Shown here one piece after another: positions 24,646 to 32,423 of a stretch of 64,000 bases of DNA. Location: NCBI GenBank assembly GCA_050011895.1, contig JBEKIF010000013.1, forward strand, positions 62,001 to 126,000. Reading direction: 5' to 3'. A model generated the notes under the pieces. The model worked only from the letters and a program-made list of their open reading frames with translations. It ran no database searches and was not told where the DNA came from. Source of the stretch: DATBGO01 sp050011895 (GTDB lineage Bacteria; Actinomycetota; Actinomycetes; Streptosporangiales; Streptosporangiaceae). Made by a program: the position numbers and the translations under genes. How positions within the stretch are numbered: position 1 is the stretch's first letter; the number at the start of each line of letters is the position of its first letter.

Positions 24646-26511
24646 ATGGCCCGCTATCCCAACATCAGCGACCACGGCCTGATCGGCGACCTGCAGACCG
24701 CTGCGCTGGTGACCGACGACGGCACGGTGGACTGGTTCTGCAGCCCCAGGTTCGACTCGCCGAGCATCTTCGCCTCGCTGCTCGACGCCGACAAAGGCGG
24801 TCATTTCCGGATCGCGCCCGACCGGGAATGTGCCACCAAGCAGCTGTATTTCCCGGAGACCGCGATCCTGATCACCAGGTTCATGACCCCGGACGGCGTC
24901 GGTGAGGTGCACGACTTCATGCCGATCGTGATGGGGAAGGCCACCGACAGGCACCGGCTGGTCCGCCAGCTGCGGGTAGCCAGGGGCACGATGCGGTTCC
25001 AGATGGACCTGCAGCCGAGGTTCGACTACGGGCGGGCCCAGCACACCATCGACGTCACCGAGAACGGCGCGGTGTTCCGGGCCGGTGACGGTCAGGAGCT
25101 CACCCTGCACACGATCGGCAAGCGCGGCCCAGGCAAGGATGACCAGACCAGGCTGAAGCGGCACGGCAAGGGCCTGCAGGCGTCCTGGACGCTGCACGAG
25201 GGCGAGACCACCGGCGTGGTGATCGAGACGATGGGCGGCCAGCCCCAGCGGCTGCCGCCTGCTGAGCTGGCCCGGCTGGCCGACGACACCGCCGCCGCCT
25301 GGCGGTTGTGGCTGAAGCGCTCGACCTACACCGGCCGGTGGCGGGAGATGGTCACCCGGTCCGCGATGACCCTGAAGCTGCTGACCTACGCGCCGACCGG
25401 GGCGCCGATCGCCGCGGCCACGATGGGCCTGCCCGAGCAGGTCGGCGGTGAGCGCAACTGGGACTATCGCTACACCTGGATCAGGGACGCCTCGTTCTCC
25501 ATCTACGCCCTGCTCGGGCTCGGCTACCAGGAAGAGGCCGCGGCGTTCGGTTTCTGGATGCGGGAGCGGGCCACCGAGCAGGCGGGCAACGGCTCGGGGC
25601 CGCTGAAGATCATGTACCGGGTGGACGGCTCGTCCGATCTCACCGAGGAGACCCTCGACCACCTGGAGGGCTGGCGCGGCTCACGGCCGATCAGGCTCGG
25701 CAACGGCGCGGCCGACCAGCTCCAGCTCGACATCTACGGCGAGGCGCTCGACGCGATGTTCCTGGCCGACAGCAACGGCCTGCAGATGGCGCACCAGGGC
25801 TGGCTGGCGATCAGGGACATGATCGAGTGGCTCTGCGAGCACTGGGACCAGCCCGACGAGGGCATCTGGGAAACCCGCGGCGGCCGCAAGGACTTCACCT
25901 ACGGCAGGTTCCAGTGCTGGGTGGCCATGGACCGGGCGATCCGGCTGGCCGGGCGCCACGGCCGGCCTGCCGACGTCAACCGGTGGACCACCGAGCGGGA
26001 CCTGATCTACGAGCAGATCATGAAGCGCGGCTGGAACCCGAAGGTCGGCGGCTTCACCCAGCATTACCAGACCGACGTGCTCGACTCCTCGCTGCTGCTG
26101 ATGCCGCTGATGGGCTTCGTGGCGCCCCGAGACCCGATGTGGCTATCCACGCTCGATGCGATGAACCGGGAGCTGGTCTCCGACAGCCTCGTGTACCGGT
26201 ACAACCCGGGCGCCTCGCCCGACGGGCTCCGGGGGAGCGAGGGCACCTTCTCGCTCTGCACGTTCTGGTACGTCGACGCGCTGGCCAGGGCGGGACGGCT
26301 GGAGGAGGCGGGCCTGGTCTTCGAGAAGATGCACACCTACGCCAACCACCTCGGGCTGTACTCGGAGGAGATCAGCCAGACCGGCGAGCAGCTGGGCAAC
26401 TTCCCGCAGGCGTTCAGCCACCTGTCGCTGATCAACGCCGCGATCAACCTCGACTACCAGATGGACCACGGCGCCGGCTCGGTCGAACAGGTGCTGTCCC
26501 AGGGGCGCTAG
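24646..26511 (+). CDS. Glycoside hydrolase family 15 (glucoamylase/trehalase-like)
   Basis: 621 residues from ATG with AAGGAGGAG 5 nt upstream. The N-terminal beta-sandwich begins ISDHGLIGDLQTAALVTDDG, VDWFCSPRFDSPS, which is typical of actinobacterial GH15 trehalase-like enzymes. The (alpha/alpha)6 barrel follows with ERNWDYRYTWIRDASFS and EGWRGSRPIRLGNGA. The presumed general acid is E409 (GIWETRGG), aligning with Glu179 of Aspergillus glucoamylase, and the general base is E574 (LYSEEISQTGEQLGNFPQAF), aligning with Glu400. There is no signal peptide, so it acts in the cytoplasm on trehalose, maltodextrin or glycogen-derived glucans. A paralogue lies 0.8 kb downstream. Confidence 0.92.
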   Translation: MARYPNISDHGLIGDLQTAALVTDDGTVDWFCSPRFDSPSIFASLLDADKGGHFRIAPDRECATKQLYFPETAILITRFMTPDGVGEVHDFMPIVMGKATDRHRLVRQLRVARGTMRFQMDLQPRFDYGRAQHTIDVTENGAVFRAGDGQELTLHTIGKRGPGKDDQTRLKRHGKGLQASWTLHEGETTGVVIETMGGQPQRLPPAELARLADDTAAAWRLWLKRSTYTGRWREMVTRSAMTLKLLTYAPTGAPIAAATMGLPEQVGGERNWDYRYTWIRDASFSIYALLGLGYQEEAAAFGFWMRERATEQAGNGSGPLKIMYRVDGSSDLTEETLDHLEGWRGSRPIRLGNGAADQLQLDIYGEALDAMFLADSNGLQMAHQGWLAIRDMIEWLCEHWDQPDEGIWETRGGRKDFTYGRFQCWVAMDRAIRLAGRHGRPADVNRWTTERDLIYEQIMKRGWNPKVGGFTQHYQTDVLDSSLLLMPLMGFVAPRDPMWLSTLDAMNRELVSDSLVYRYNPGASPDGLRGSEGTFSLCTFWYVDALARAGRLEEAGLVFEKMHTYANHLGLYSEEISQTGEQLGNFPQAFSHLSLINAAINLDYQMDHGAGSVEQVLSQGR

Positions 26512-26618
26512 GCGGCCGTTCACCCGGGCCGGGTGATGCCGCGGCCGCCCAGAGCGCCGATCGTGCTGTCTGCCAGGAGCTGGCGGGCCCGGCCCGCCGC
26601 AGTATGAGCGGAGATGTG

Positions 26619-27110
26619 ATGGCGGCCCTGACGGTTTGGAAATTCAGCTCGCCGGCGGGCGCCGACGAGGCGCTTGACACCCTCGGCAGGCTGCAGAACC
26701 AGCAGCTCGTCCGGGTGCATGACGCGGCCGTGGTGAGCTGGCCAGCGGGCGCGAGTAAGCCGGCCACTCACGAGATGCACAGCGCGAAGGGCGCGGGAGC
26801 GCTCGGCGGCGGGTTCTGGGGGCTGCTGTTCGGGCTCATCTTCTTCGTCCCGCTCCTCGGGCTCGCGATCGGCGCGGCGAGCGGGGCAATTCTCGGGTCG
26901 ATGAAGGACGTCGGCATCAGCGAGACGTTCATCTCCGAGGTACGCGACAAGGTGACCCCGGGGACGTCCGCGCTGTTCGCCTTCACCTCGGACGCTGTTC
27001 CCGACCGGGTGGCCGAGGCATTCAGCCAGACGCGTCCGGAGCTGATCAGGACCAGCCTGTCGGCCGATCAGGAAGCCAAGCTGCGCGAGGTATTCAGCCA
27101 GGAAGGCTGA
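26619..27110 (+). CDS. DUF1269 family membrane protein
   Basis: 163 residues, starting MAALTVWKFSSPAGADEALD as usual for DUF1269. The central segment is Gly-rich and hydrophobic (GALGGGFWGLLFGLIFFVPL, LGLAIGAASGAILG), followed by FISEVRDKVTPGTSALFAFT and a C-terminal helix. The ATG at 26619 with GCGGAG 5 nt upstream is preferred over ATG at 26604. Function is unknown; DUF1269 genes in actinobacteria are often near stress and envelope genes. It sits between two GH15 genes on the same strand. Confidence 0.85.
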   Translation: MAALTVWKFSSPAGADEALDTLGRLQNQQLVRVHDAAVVSWPAGASKPATHEMHSAKGAGALGGGFWGLLFGLIFFVPLLGLAIGAASGAILGSMKDVGISETFISEVRDKVTPGTSALFAFTSDAVPDRVAEAFSQTRPELIRTSLSADQEAKLREVFSQEG

Positions 27111-27126
27111 CGCCGGGGCGGCGCCC

Positions 27127-27200
27127 GCACCTGCGGGGCTGGCGTCCGCACAGGCGGGGCTGGCGTCCGCACCTGCGGGTCTGGCGCCCTCACCTGCGGG
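27127..27200. repeat. 21-bp tandem repeat, 3.5 copies, intergenic
   Basis: Units GCACCTGCGGGGCTGGCGTC+C (27127-27147), a copy with two changes (27148-27168), a copy with two changes (27169-27189) and a half copy (27190-27200) fill part of the 212-nt gap between the DUF1269 and second GH15 genes. Confidence 0.75.
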
Positions 27201-27322
27201 GGGTGAGGACGGCCCGGCCTGGTCTGGCGCAGACTGCGGAAAGCAGCGAGGATCCGGCAGGCCACCGCTGACCGGCCGGGCTCCTGCTCCGCGGCGGCCG
27301 CCAGGCTCGGGGAGGCTCGCGA

Positions 27323-29155
27323 ATGTCCCGCATGATCGAGGATTACGCGCTCATCGGCGACCTTCACACAGCCGCGCTGGTAGCCAGGGATGGCTCGATC
27401 GACTGGCTGTGCCTGCCGAGGTTCGACTCGAAGGCGTGCTTCGCGGCGCTGCTCGGCGAGGACAGGCACGGGCACTGGCGGATCGCGCCGTCCGAGGCGG
27501 GCGCCCGGGTCAGCCGGCGCTACCTGCCGGACACGCTGATCCTCGAGACCGAGTTCGGCACCGGCTCAGGCGAGGTCAGGCTCACCGACTGCATGCCGCC
27601 CCGCTGCGGCGATCCGGTCCTGGTACGGATGATCGAGGGCGTCAGCGGCAGCGTCGAGGTGCGGATGACACTCGGGGCGCGGTTCGAGTACGGGTCGGCC
27701 CAGCCGAGGATCCAGCGCCGGGACGGCGCGCACTGCATCCTCGCGGGCTCGGAGACGCTCTGGCTGTTCGGGCCGGTTCAGCTGCGGAGCCGGCGGGGCG
27801 TCGCGGTGGCCGAATTCTCGGTCAGCGAGGGCGACCAGGTGCCGCTGGCCGCCGTCTGGCGGTCAGCGCGGGTGACCGCGCCCGCGGCGCCGTTTGTCCC
27901 CGCCGTGCTCGAGCAGGCCGAGCGGTGGTGGACCCGGTGGGTCGGCGGCCTCGACTGCGGCGGGGAATGGCGCGAAGCGGTGACCCGCTCGCTGATCACC
28001 GTCAAGGCGCTGACGTTCGCCCCGACCGGCGGCGTGGTCGCGGCGCCCACGTCCTCGCTGCCCCAGCAGGCGTCGGGTGCCCGCAACTGGGACTACCGGT
28101 ACTGCTGGCTGCGGGACGCGGCCGCTGCCCTGCCGGTGCTGCTGAGCAGCGGGGCGCTCGGCGAGGCGAGCGCGCTGCTGCGGTTCGTCACGAACGCGTC
28201 CGCCGGGCTGCCGTCGCAGGTGCAGGGCCTGTACGGGATCGACGGCCGCCGGTGGCTGCCGGAGATCGAGCTGGACTGGCTGCCCGGTTACGAGGGCGCG
28301 CAACCGGTCCGGGCCGGGAATGCCGCCGCCGCCCAGCGGCAGCTCGCCGCCTTCGGCGAGGTCATGACGGCGCGGCTGGCCGCCCGGATGGCGGGGATGC
28401 CAGGCGCCATCGACCCGTGGGAGCAGGAGGAGGTGCTCGGCTTCCTCGAGGCCGCCTGGCGTGAGCCTGATCCGGGAAACTGGGAAGTACGCGGCCCGCC
28501 GCGGCAGTTCGTCTACTCCAAGGTCATGGTCTGGGCGGCCGCTGACGCGGCGGTCAAGATGATCGAGCGGTTCGGCGATGCCGGGCCCGCCGACCGATGG
28601 CGCAGGCTGCGCGCCGAGGTGCGCTCCGACGTGCTGGAGCAGGGCTATGACGCCAGCGGTGAGACGTTCGTTCAGCACTATTCGGGAACCCGCGTCGACG
28701 CCAGCCTGCTGCGCCTGGCCCAGCTCGGTTTCCTGCCGCCGAGCGATCAGCGGATGACCGGCACGGTCGCGGCGATCGCGCGGCAGCTGGACCGGGGCGG
28801 GGTTCTGCTGCGTTACCAGCAGGACCCGGCGGACAGCCTGGACGGCCTCCCGCCCGGTGCCGGCGGTTACGTCCCTGCCACCTTCTGGCTGGCGCAGTGT
28901 TACGCCCAGATGGGCCGGGCGGGCGAGGCCCGCCGGGCTTTCGCTGGCGGCCTTGAGCTGCGCAACGATGTGGGCCTGCTGCCGGAAGAGTATGACCCGC
29001 TGCGCAGGCGGTTCGCCGGGAACTTCCCGCTGACCGCCAGCCACGCCGCGGCCGCCGCGACCGCCGCGGCGCTGGATTCGATGGACTCCACGGCCGGCGC
29101 GGCTAGGTTCACCCGCGCCGGGCGACGCGCTCGTCTTCCCACTTGGACACCGTGA
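27323..29155 (+). CDS. Second glycoside hydrolase family 15 protein
   Basis: 610 residues from ATG with GGGGAGG 8 nt upstream. It shares the N-terminal pattern (IEDYALIGDLHTAALVARDG, IDWLCLPRFDSK) and the barrel (ARNWDYRYCWLRDAAAALPV) with the gene at 24646. The presumed acid E388 (NWEVRG) and base E555 (LLPEEYD) are kept, but the neighbouring signature is altered: GYEGAQPVRAGN replaces EGWRGSRPIRLGN, and RRRFAGNFPLTASH replaces GEQLGNFPQAFSH. It is probably active on a different glucan or at different subsites. The C-terminus adds a short basic tail. Likely cytoplasmic. Confidence 0.9.
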   Translation: MSRMIEDYALIGDLHTAALVARDGSIDWLCLPRFDSKACFAALLGEDRHGHWRIAPSEAGARVSRRYLPDTLILETEFGTGSGEVRLTDCMPPRCGDPVLVRMIEGVSGSVEVRMTLGARFEYGSAQPRIQRRDGAHCILAGSETLWLFGPVQLRSRRGVAVAEFSVSEGDQVPLAAVWRSARVTAPAAPFVPAVLEQAERWWTRWVGGLDCGGEWREAVTRSLITVKALTFAPTGGVVAAPTSSLPQQASGARNWDYRYCWLRDAAAALPVLLSSGALGEASALLRFVTNASAGLPSQVQGLYGIDGRRWLPEIELDWLPGYEGAQPVRAGNAAAAQRQLAAFGEVMTARLAARMAGMPGAIDPWEQEEVLGFLEAAWREPDPGNWEVRGPPRQFVYSKVMVWAAADAAVKMIERFGDAGPADRWRRLRAEVRSDVLEQGYDASGETFVQHYSGTRVDASLLRLAQLGFLPPSDQRMTGTVAAIARQLDRGGVLLRYQQDPADSLDGLPPGAGGYVPATFWLAQCYAQMGRAGEARRAFAGGLELRNDVGLLPEEYDPLRRRFAGNFPLTASHAAAAATAAALDSMDSTAGAARFTRAGRRARLPTWTP

Positions 29156-29235
29156 GCACGGGACTGCCCTGCGGATCCAGGGCCGGTACCGGGGAGAGCC
29201 CGGGTACCGCGGCGCAGGACGGCAGGAGGTGACCA

Positions 29236-30648
29236 TTGACCGGCGCGACAAGCGATCGTGAACCCGCTGCGGTGTCGGCCCCGTCGCGCGACGAGCAGAC
29301 CGAGCTCGAGCAGCTGCGGGCCGAGGTGCGGCGGCTGCGGGCTGAGGTGACCGAGGTCCGCCAGCCCGGCCCGGCCGCGGGCGCCGGCCAGGGCGACGGC
29401 GACGGGACGGCCGGGCGCAAGCGGCAGGTCAGCTGGCGGTCTCCGGTGTCCGCCGTGCTCATCGTGGTGGGCTGCGTGCTCGCGCCACTCGCGGTGCTGG
29501 CGGTCTGGGCCGCCAACCAGGTCTCCAATACCAGCAGATATGTGGCAAACGTGGCGCCGCTTATTCACCAGCCCGCGATCCAGGGGGCACTGACCGACAA
29601 GATCACGCCGCAGATCACCGGCAGGCTGAACGTGCAGGGCCTCACCAATCAGGTGGCGACCGAGCTGGGCAGCCGCGGCCTGCCCAGGGTCGCCACCCTG
29701 TTGCACAGCTTCTCCGGCTCGATCGCCAGCAGCGTGGCGGGTCTGGTGCACAGCACGGTCGCCAAGATCGTGGCCAGCCCGGCGGCGGCCAGGATCTGGA
29801 CGCAGGCCAACCAGGTGGCGCACGCCGAGGTCGTCAAGGCGCTATCCGGGCAGGGAAACGGTGCCATCAAGCTGAGCAACGGCAACGTCACGCTCGGTCT
29901 CGGTCCGTTCATTAACGCCGTCAAGCAAAATCTGAGCGCCCACGGGCTCACCGTCGCGCAGAAGATCCCGACGATCAATCCGACGTTCACGCTGTTCTCG
30001 TCGAAGTACCTGGTGAAGGCCCAGTCGGGTTACCGGCTCATCAACGACCTCAAGATCGCGCTGCCCCTGCTCGCGATCGCCGCGCTCGCCGCGGGCATCT
30101 ACATCGCCAAGGGTCACCGGCGCGCCCTGATCGGGGCCGGGCTCGGCCTGGCGGGCTCGATGGTCGTCCTGGCCATCGGGCTGGCGATCGGCCGGGCCAT
30201 CTATCTGAACAGCGTTCCGAACGCCACCCTGCCGTCGGATGCCGCCGCGGCGCTGTTCGACACGCTTGTCAGGTTCATCAAGGACGGCCTGCGAGCGCTG
30301 CTGGTTCTGGGGCTGCTGGTGGCGGCCGGCGGGTTCTTCATGGGGCCCTCGGCCACCGCCGTGCGCACCCGCCGCGCCCTGAAGGATGGCCTCGGCTGGC
30401 TCAGGGCGCGTGGCGAGCGGGCCGGCGTGCCGGCCGGCCCGGTGGGCACCTGGACATACGGGCACCGCACGCTGCTGCGGATCAGCGCGGTGGCCCTGGT
30501 GGTGCTGATCTTCATCTTCTGGGGCCAGCCGACCGGCCTGGTGGTGCTGGTGCTCGCCCTGGTGCTGCTCGCGGTGCTCGGGCTGATCGAGCTCATCGGG
30601 AGGCCGCCGGCCCCGCGGCTGGCCTCAGGACCCGGGCCGCAGGACTAG
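29236..30648 (+). CDS. Multi-pass membrane protein with N-terminal coiled coil
   Basis: 470 residues from TTG, supported by AGGAGGTG 5 nt upstream. A charged helix (EQTELEQLRAEVRRLRAEVT) predicts a short coiled coil. A membrane helix follows (AVLIVVGCVLAPLAVLAVWA), then an extracytoplasmic domain of about 170 residues with paired amphipathic helices, three more helices (about 275-375), a basic loop and two final helices. I do not recognise a named family, though similar proteins are common in actinobacteria. The stop is 6 nt from the next gene, so the two form an operon. Confidence 0.75.
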   Translation: MTGATSDREPAAVSAPSRDEQTELEQLRAEVRRLRAEVTEVRQPGPAAGAGQGDGDGTAGRKRQVSWRSPVSAVLIVVGCVLAPLAVLAVWAANQVSNTSRYVANVAPLIHQPAIQGALTDKITPQITGRLNVQGLTNQVATELGSRGLPRVATLLHSFSGSIASSVAGLVHSTVAKIVASPAAARIWTQANQVAHAEVVKALSGQGNGAIKLSNGNVTLGLGPFINAVKQNLSAHGLTVAQKIPTINPTFTLFSSKYLVKAQSGYRLINDLKIALPLLAIAALAAGIYIAKGHRRALIGAGLGLAGSMVVLAIGLAIGRAIYLNSVPNATLPSDAAAALFDTLVRFIKDGLRALLVLGLLVAAGGFFMGPSATAVRTRRALKDGLGWLRARGERAGVPAGPVGTWTYGHRTLLRISAVALVVLIFIFWGQPTGLVVLVLALVLLAVLGLIELIGRPPAPRLASGPGPQD

Positions 30649-30654
30649 GCCCGC

Positions 30655-31320
30655 TTGCTAGCCCAGGCCGCGGGGTTCGCGGTACTCGCCGCCCTGTCGC
30701 CGACGGCGCTACTGGTGGTGGCGCTCTTCCTCGGTTCGGCCAGCCCGAGGCGGGCCGCGCTGCTCTACCTGGCTGGCGCGCTGGTGATGAGCACGACCAT
30801 GGCGGTCGTCGCCATGGTCGTGCTGCGAGCGGGCCATTTCGAGCTGCCGAGCCATCACCAGACACGGTACGGCCTGCGGCTCGGCCTGGGCCTGCTGAGC
30901 CTGGTCATCGCGGCCGTGGTGGTCCGCCGCAAGCCCAAGCCGCCCGATCCGGACAAACCACAGCGGGGATTCATCTCGCGCCTGGTGGCCAGCCCCGCGC
31001 CGGTTAGCGCGTTCGCGGCCGGCATCCTGATATTCACCCCGTCGGTGACCTTTATCGCCGCGGTGCAGGTCGTCGCGACGGCGCAGACGAGCCTGGCCTT
31101 CGACATCCTCGCGCTGGCGCTGATCGTAGTCCTCGACGTTATGTTCGTCTGGCTACCTTTTGTCTGCTATCTGGTCGCGCCCGATGCGACCACGCGCCGG
31201 CTCCGGAGGTTCAACGCCTGGCTGCGCGCCCGCGGGCACCTGCTCCTGGCCGGCGGCCTTATCCTGGCCGGCCTGCTGCTGACCCTCGACGGCGCGCTCG
31301 GCCTCACGGGCGTCGTGTAG
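30655..31320 (+). CDS. GAP/Sap-family membrane protein (LysE-like fold)
   Basis: 221 residues and about six helices: an N-terminal AAGFAVLAALSPTALLVVAL, FLGSASPRRAALLYLAGALV, a basic loop RRKPKPPDPDKPQRG, SAFAAGILIFTPSVTFIAAV, and VWLPFVCYLVAPDATTRRLR. This is the pattern of GAP (Sap, sulfolipid-1-addressing) proteins, first studied in mycobacteria, where members help export glycolipids. The TTG start is 6 nt after the upstream stop. A lipid or small-molecule export role is inferred from the family. Confidence 0.75.
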   Translation: MLAQAAGFAVLAALSPTALLVVALFLGSASPRRAALLYLAGALVMSTTMAVVAMVVLRAGHFELPSHHQTRYGLRLGLGLLSLVIAAVVVRRKPKPPDPDKPQRGFISRLVASPAPVSAFAAGILIFTPSVTFIAAVQVVATAQTSLAFDILALALIVVLDVMFVWLPFVCYLVAPDATTRRLRRFNAWLRARGHLLLAGGLILAGLLLTLDGALGLTGVV

Positions 31321-31370
31321 GGCGGACAGGGATCGCCCGCCGGGCGCGGGCTGAGGCTCGGGCGCGGAGA

Positions 31371-31397
31371 ACCCCGCCCCCTTAGCGGGGACGGGGT
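31371..31397. terminator. Bidirectional terminator hairpin
   Basis: ACCCCGCCCC, loop CTTAGC, GGGGACGGGGT: a stem of about ten pairs with one mismatch, in the 115-nt gap between convergent genes. Confidence 0.6.
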
Positions 31398-31435
31398 CCT
31401 TCGCTTCGCCTGGCGCCTCGCGTGCCGCCGCTAGA

Positions 31436-32026
31436 TCAAGCGGTCTGGCGGTTACGGCCTGCGGCCAGGAGTGCCCAGATGATGAACACATCGATGGCGA
31501 TCACGATGATCGACCAGAGCGGGTAGTAGGGGAGGAACAGGAAGTTCGCCACGGCATCGACGACGGCGAGGAAGACACCCACGTACCTCGCCCAGCGCTG
31601 CCCGAGGAGCAGGCAGACACCCACGGCGAAGACGAGGCACCCGATGATCAGGTGCGTCCATCCCCACGACTTGATGCTGTAGGTGAACGTGTACGTCGGC
31701 ACCGTGGCGTAGAAAGCGCCCTTGAGGATCCCCGTGATCCCGACGAAGAAGCCCCACAGGCCCGCGAGGACCAGCAGCGTCCCGGCAAGCACCATGCCTC
31801 CGGTGGCTGCGGGGCTGGCGTCCGTATAGGGCCCGTACTCTTGCTGGCCAGCAACGCGCTCGTAGTCAGCCGTCCGGTCAGGTGCACCGTGTCCGGCTGT
31901 TGCGTTCGGCATGTCCGTGGCGCCCTGCGTGCTTGTCGCGCCAGGCATACCTGTTGCGCCCTGCGTACCCGTTGCGTCCTGGGTACCCTGCTGATATCCG
32001 GTTGCTCGCTCCTGTGCACTGCTCAT
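31436..32026 (-). CDS. DUF7144-like four-helix membrane protein with GAT-repeat N-terminus
   Basis: 196 residues from ATG with AAAGGGGG about 8 nt upstream; a longer frame to 32161 lacks support. The first 70 residues are a low-complexity cytoplasmic segment of GATxxQ/GATxMP repeats (TQDATGTQGATGMPGATSTQ). Four hydrophobic helices follow: GGMVLAGTLLVLAGLWGFFV, a loop with YTFTYSIKSWGWTHL, IIGCLVFAVGVCLLLG, YVGVFLAVVDAVANFLFLPY and IIVIAIDVFIIWALLA. This matches the DUF7144 pattern of actinobacterial membrane proteins, function unknown. Confidence 0.75.
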   Translation of the reverse strand: MSSAQERATGYQQGTQDATGTQGATGMPGATSTQGATDMPNATAGHGAPDRTADYERVAGQQEYGPYTDASPAATGGMVLAGTLLVLAGLWGFFVGITGILKGAFYATVPTYTFTYSIKSWGWTHLIIGCLVFAVGVCLLLGQRWARYVGVFLAVVDAVANFLFLPYYPLWSIIVIAIDVFIIWALLAAGRNRQTA

Positions 32027-32248
32027 GAAAGCAGCCCCCTTTCTCCAGGCCGGCCACGACGAAAGTGCTCGCGGCTCCGGCGCCTCAGGCGCGACTCCGT
32101 TTCCCCTGGGGGCCAGCGAGTCAGCCAGTTGCAGTGGCAGCAGCAGTGTTTCCAGCTGCACTGTCCCTGGCTGCCTTGTTAGCTGACTACCAGGCGTAAC
32201 CGGTGCCTTACTTCTTGCGACGTTACGGATGTCGGTACCGGCGCGGCA

Positions 32249-32373
32249 TCATCCGCTTCGGGTGATACGGCGCCGCATGCTGCGGCGCCTCAAAGCGGGC
32301 AGCGATTGGCCCCTGCTGGCCGTGGGTAGGAGGGTGAGGGGCTCTGAGCTGCACATTTCACCCGACAGGGTGA
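32249..32373 (+). promoter_or_regulatory. Cluster of hairpins/inverted repeats upstream of the LuxR-family gene
   Basis: The 397-nt gap between divergent genes has no ORF that I accept, but it holds three structured sites. One is ATCATCCG/CGGGTGAT with one mismatch (32249-32267). The second is the perfect 9-bp hairpin GGCGCCGCA-TGC-TGCGGCGCC (32269-32289). The third is the inverted repeat TCACCC-GACA-GGGTGA (32358-32373), about 50 nt before the regulator's ATG. They may be operators or leader structures. Confidence 0.45.
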
Positions 32374-32423
32374 GGGACCGACAGTTCGCTCGCACGTGCT
32401 GCCAGCGCCCGTCGGGGGAATTG

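Noticed and set aside
27323..29155. Second GH15 protein as an inactive enzyme
   Set aside because: I first suspected loss of a catalytic Glu in GEQLGNFP, but alignment to Aspergillus glucoamylase places the general base in (S/P)EE and the acid in WExRG, both kept.
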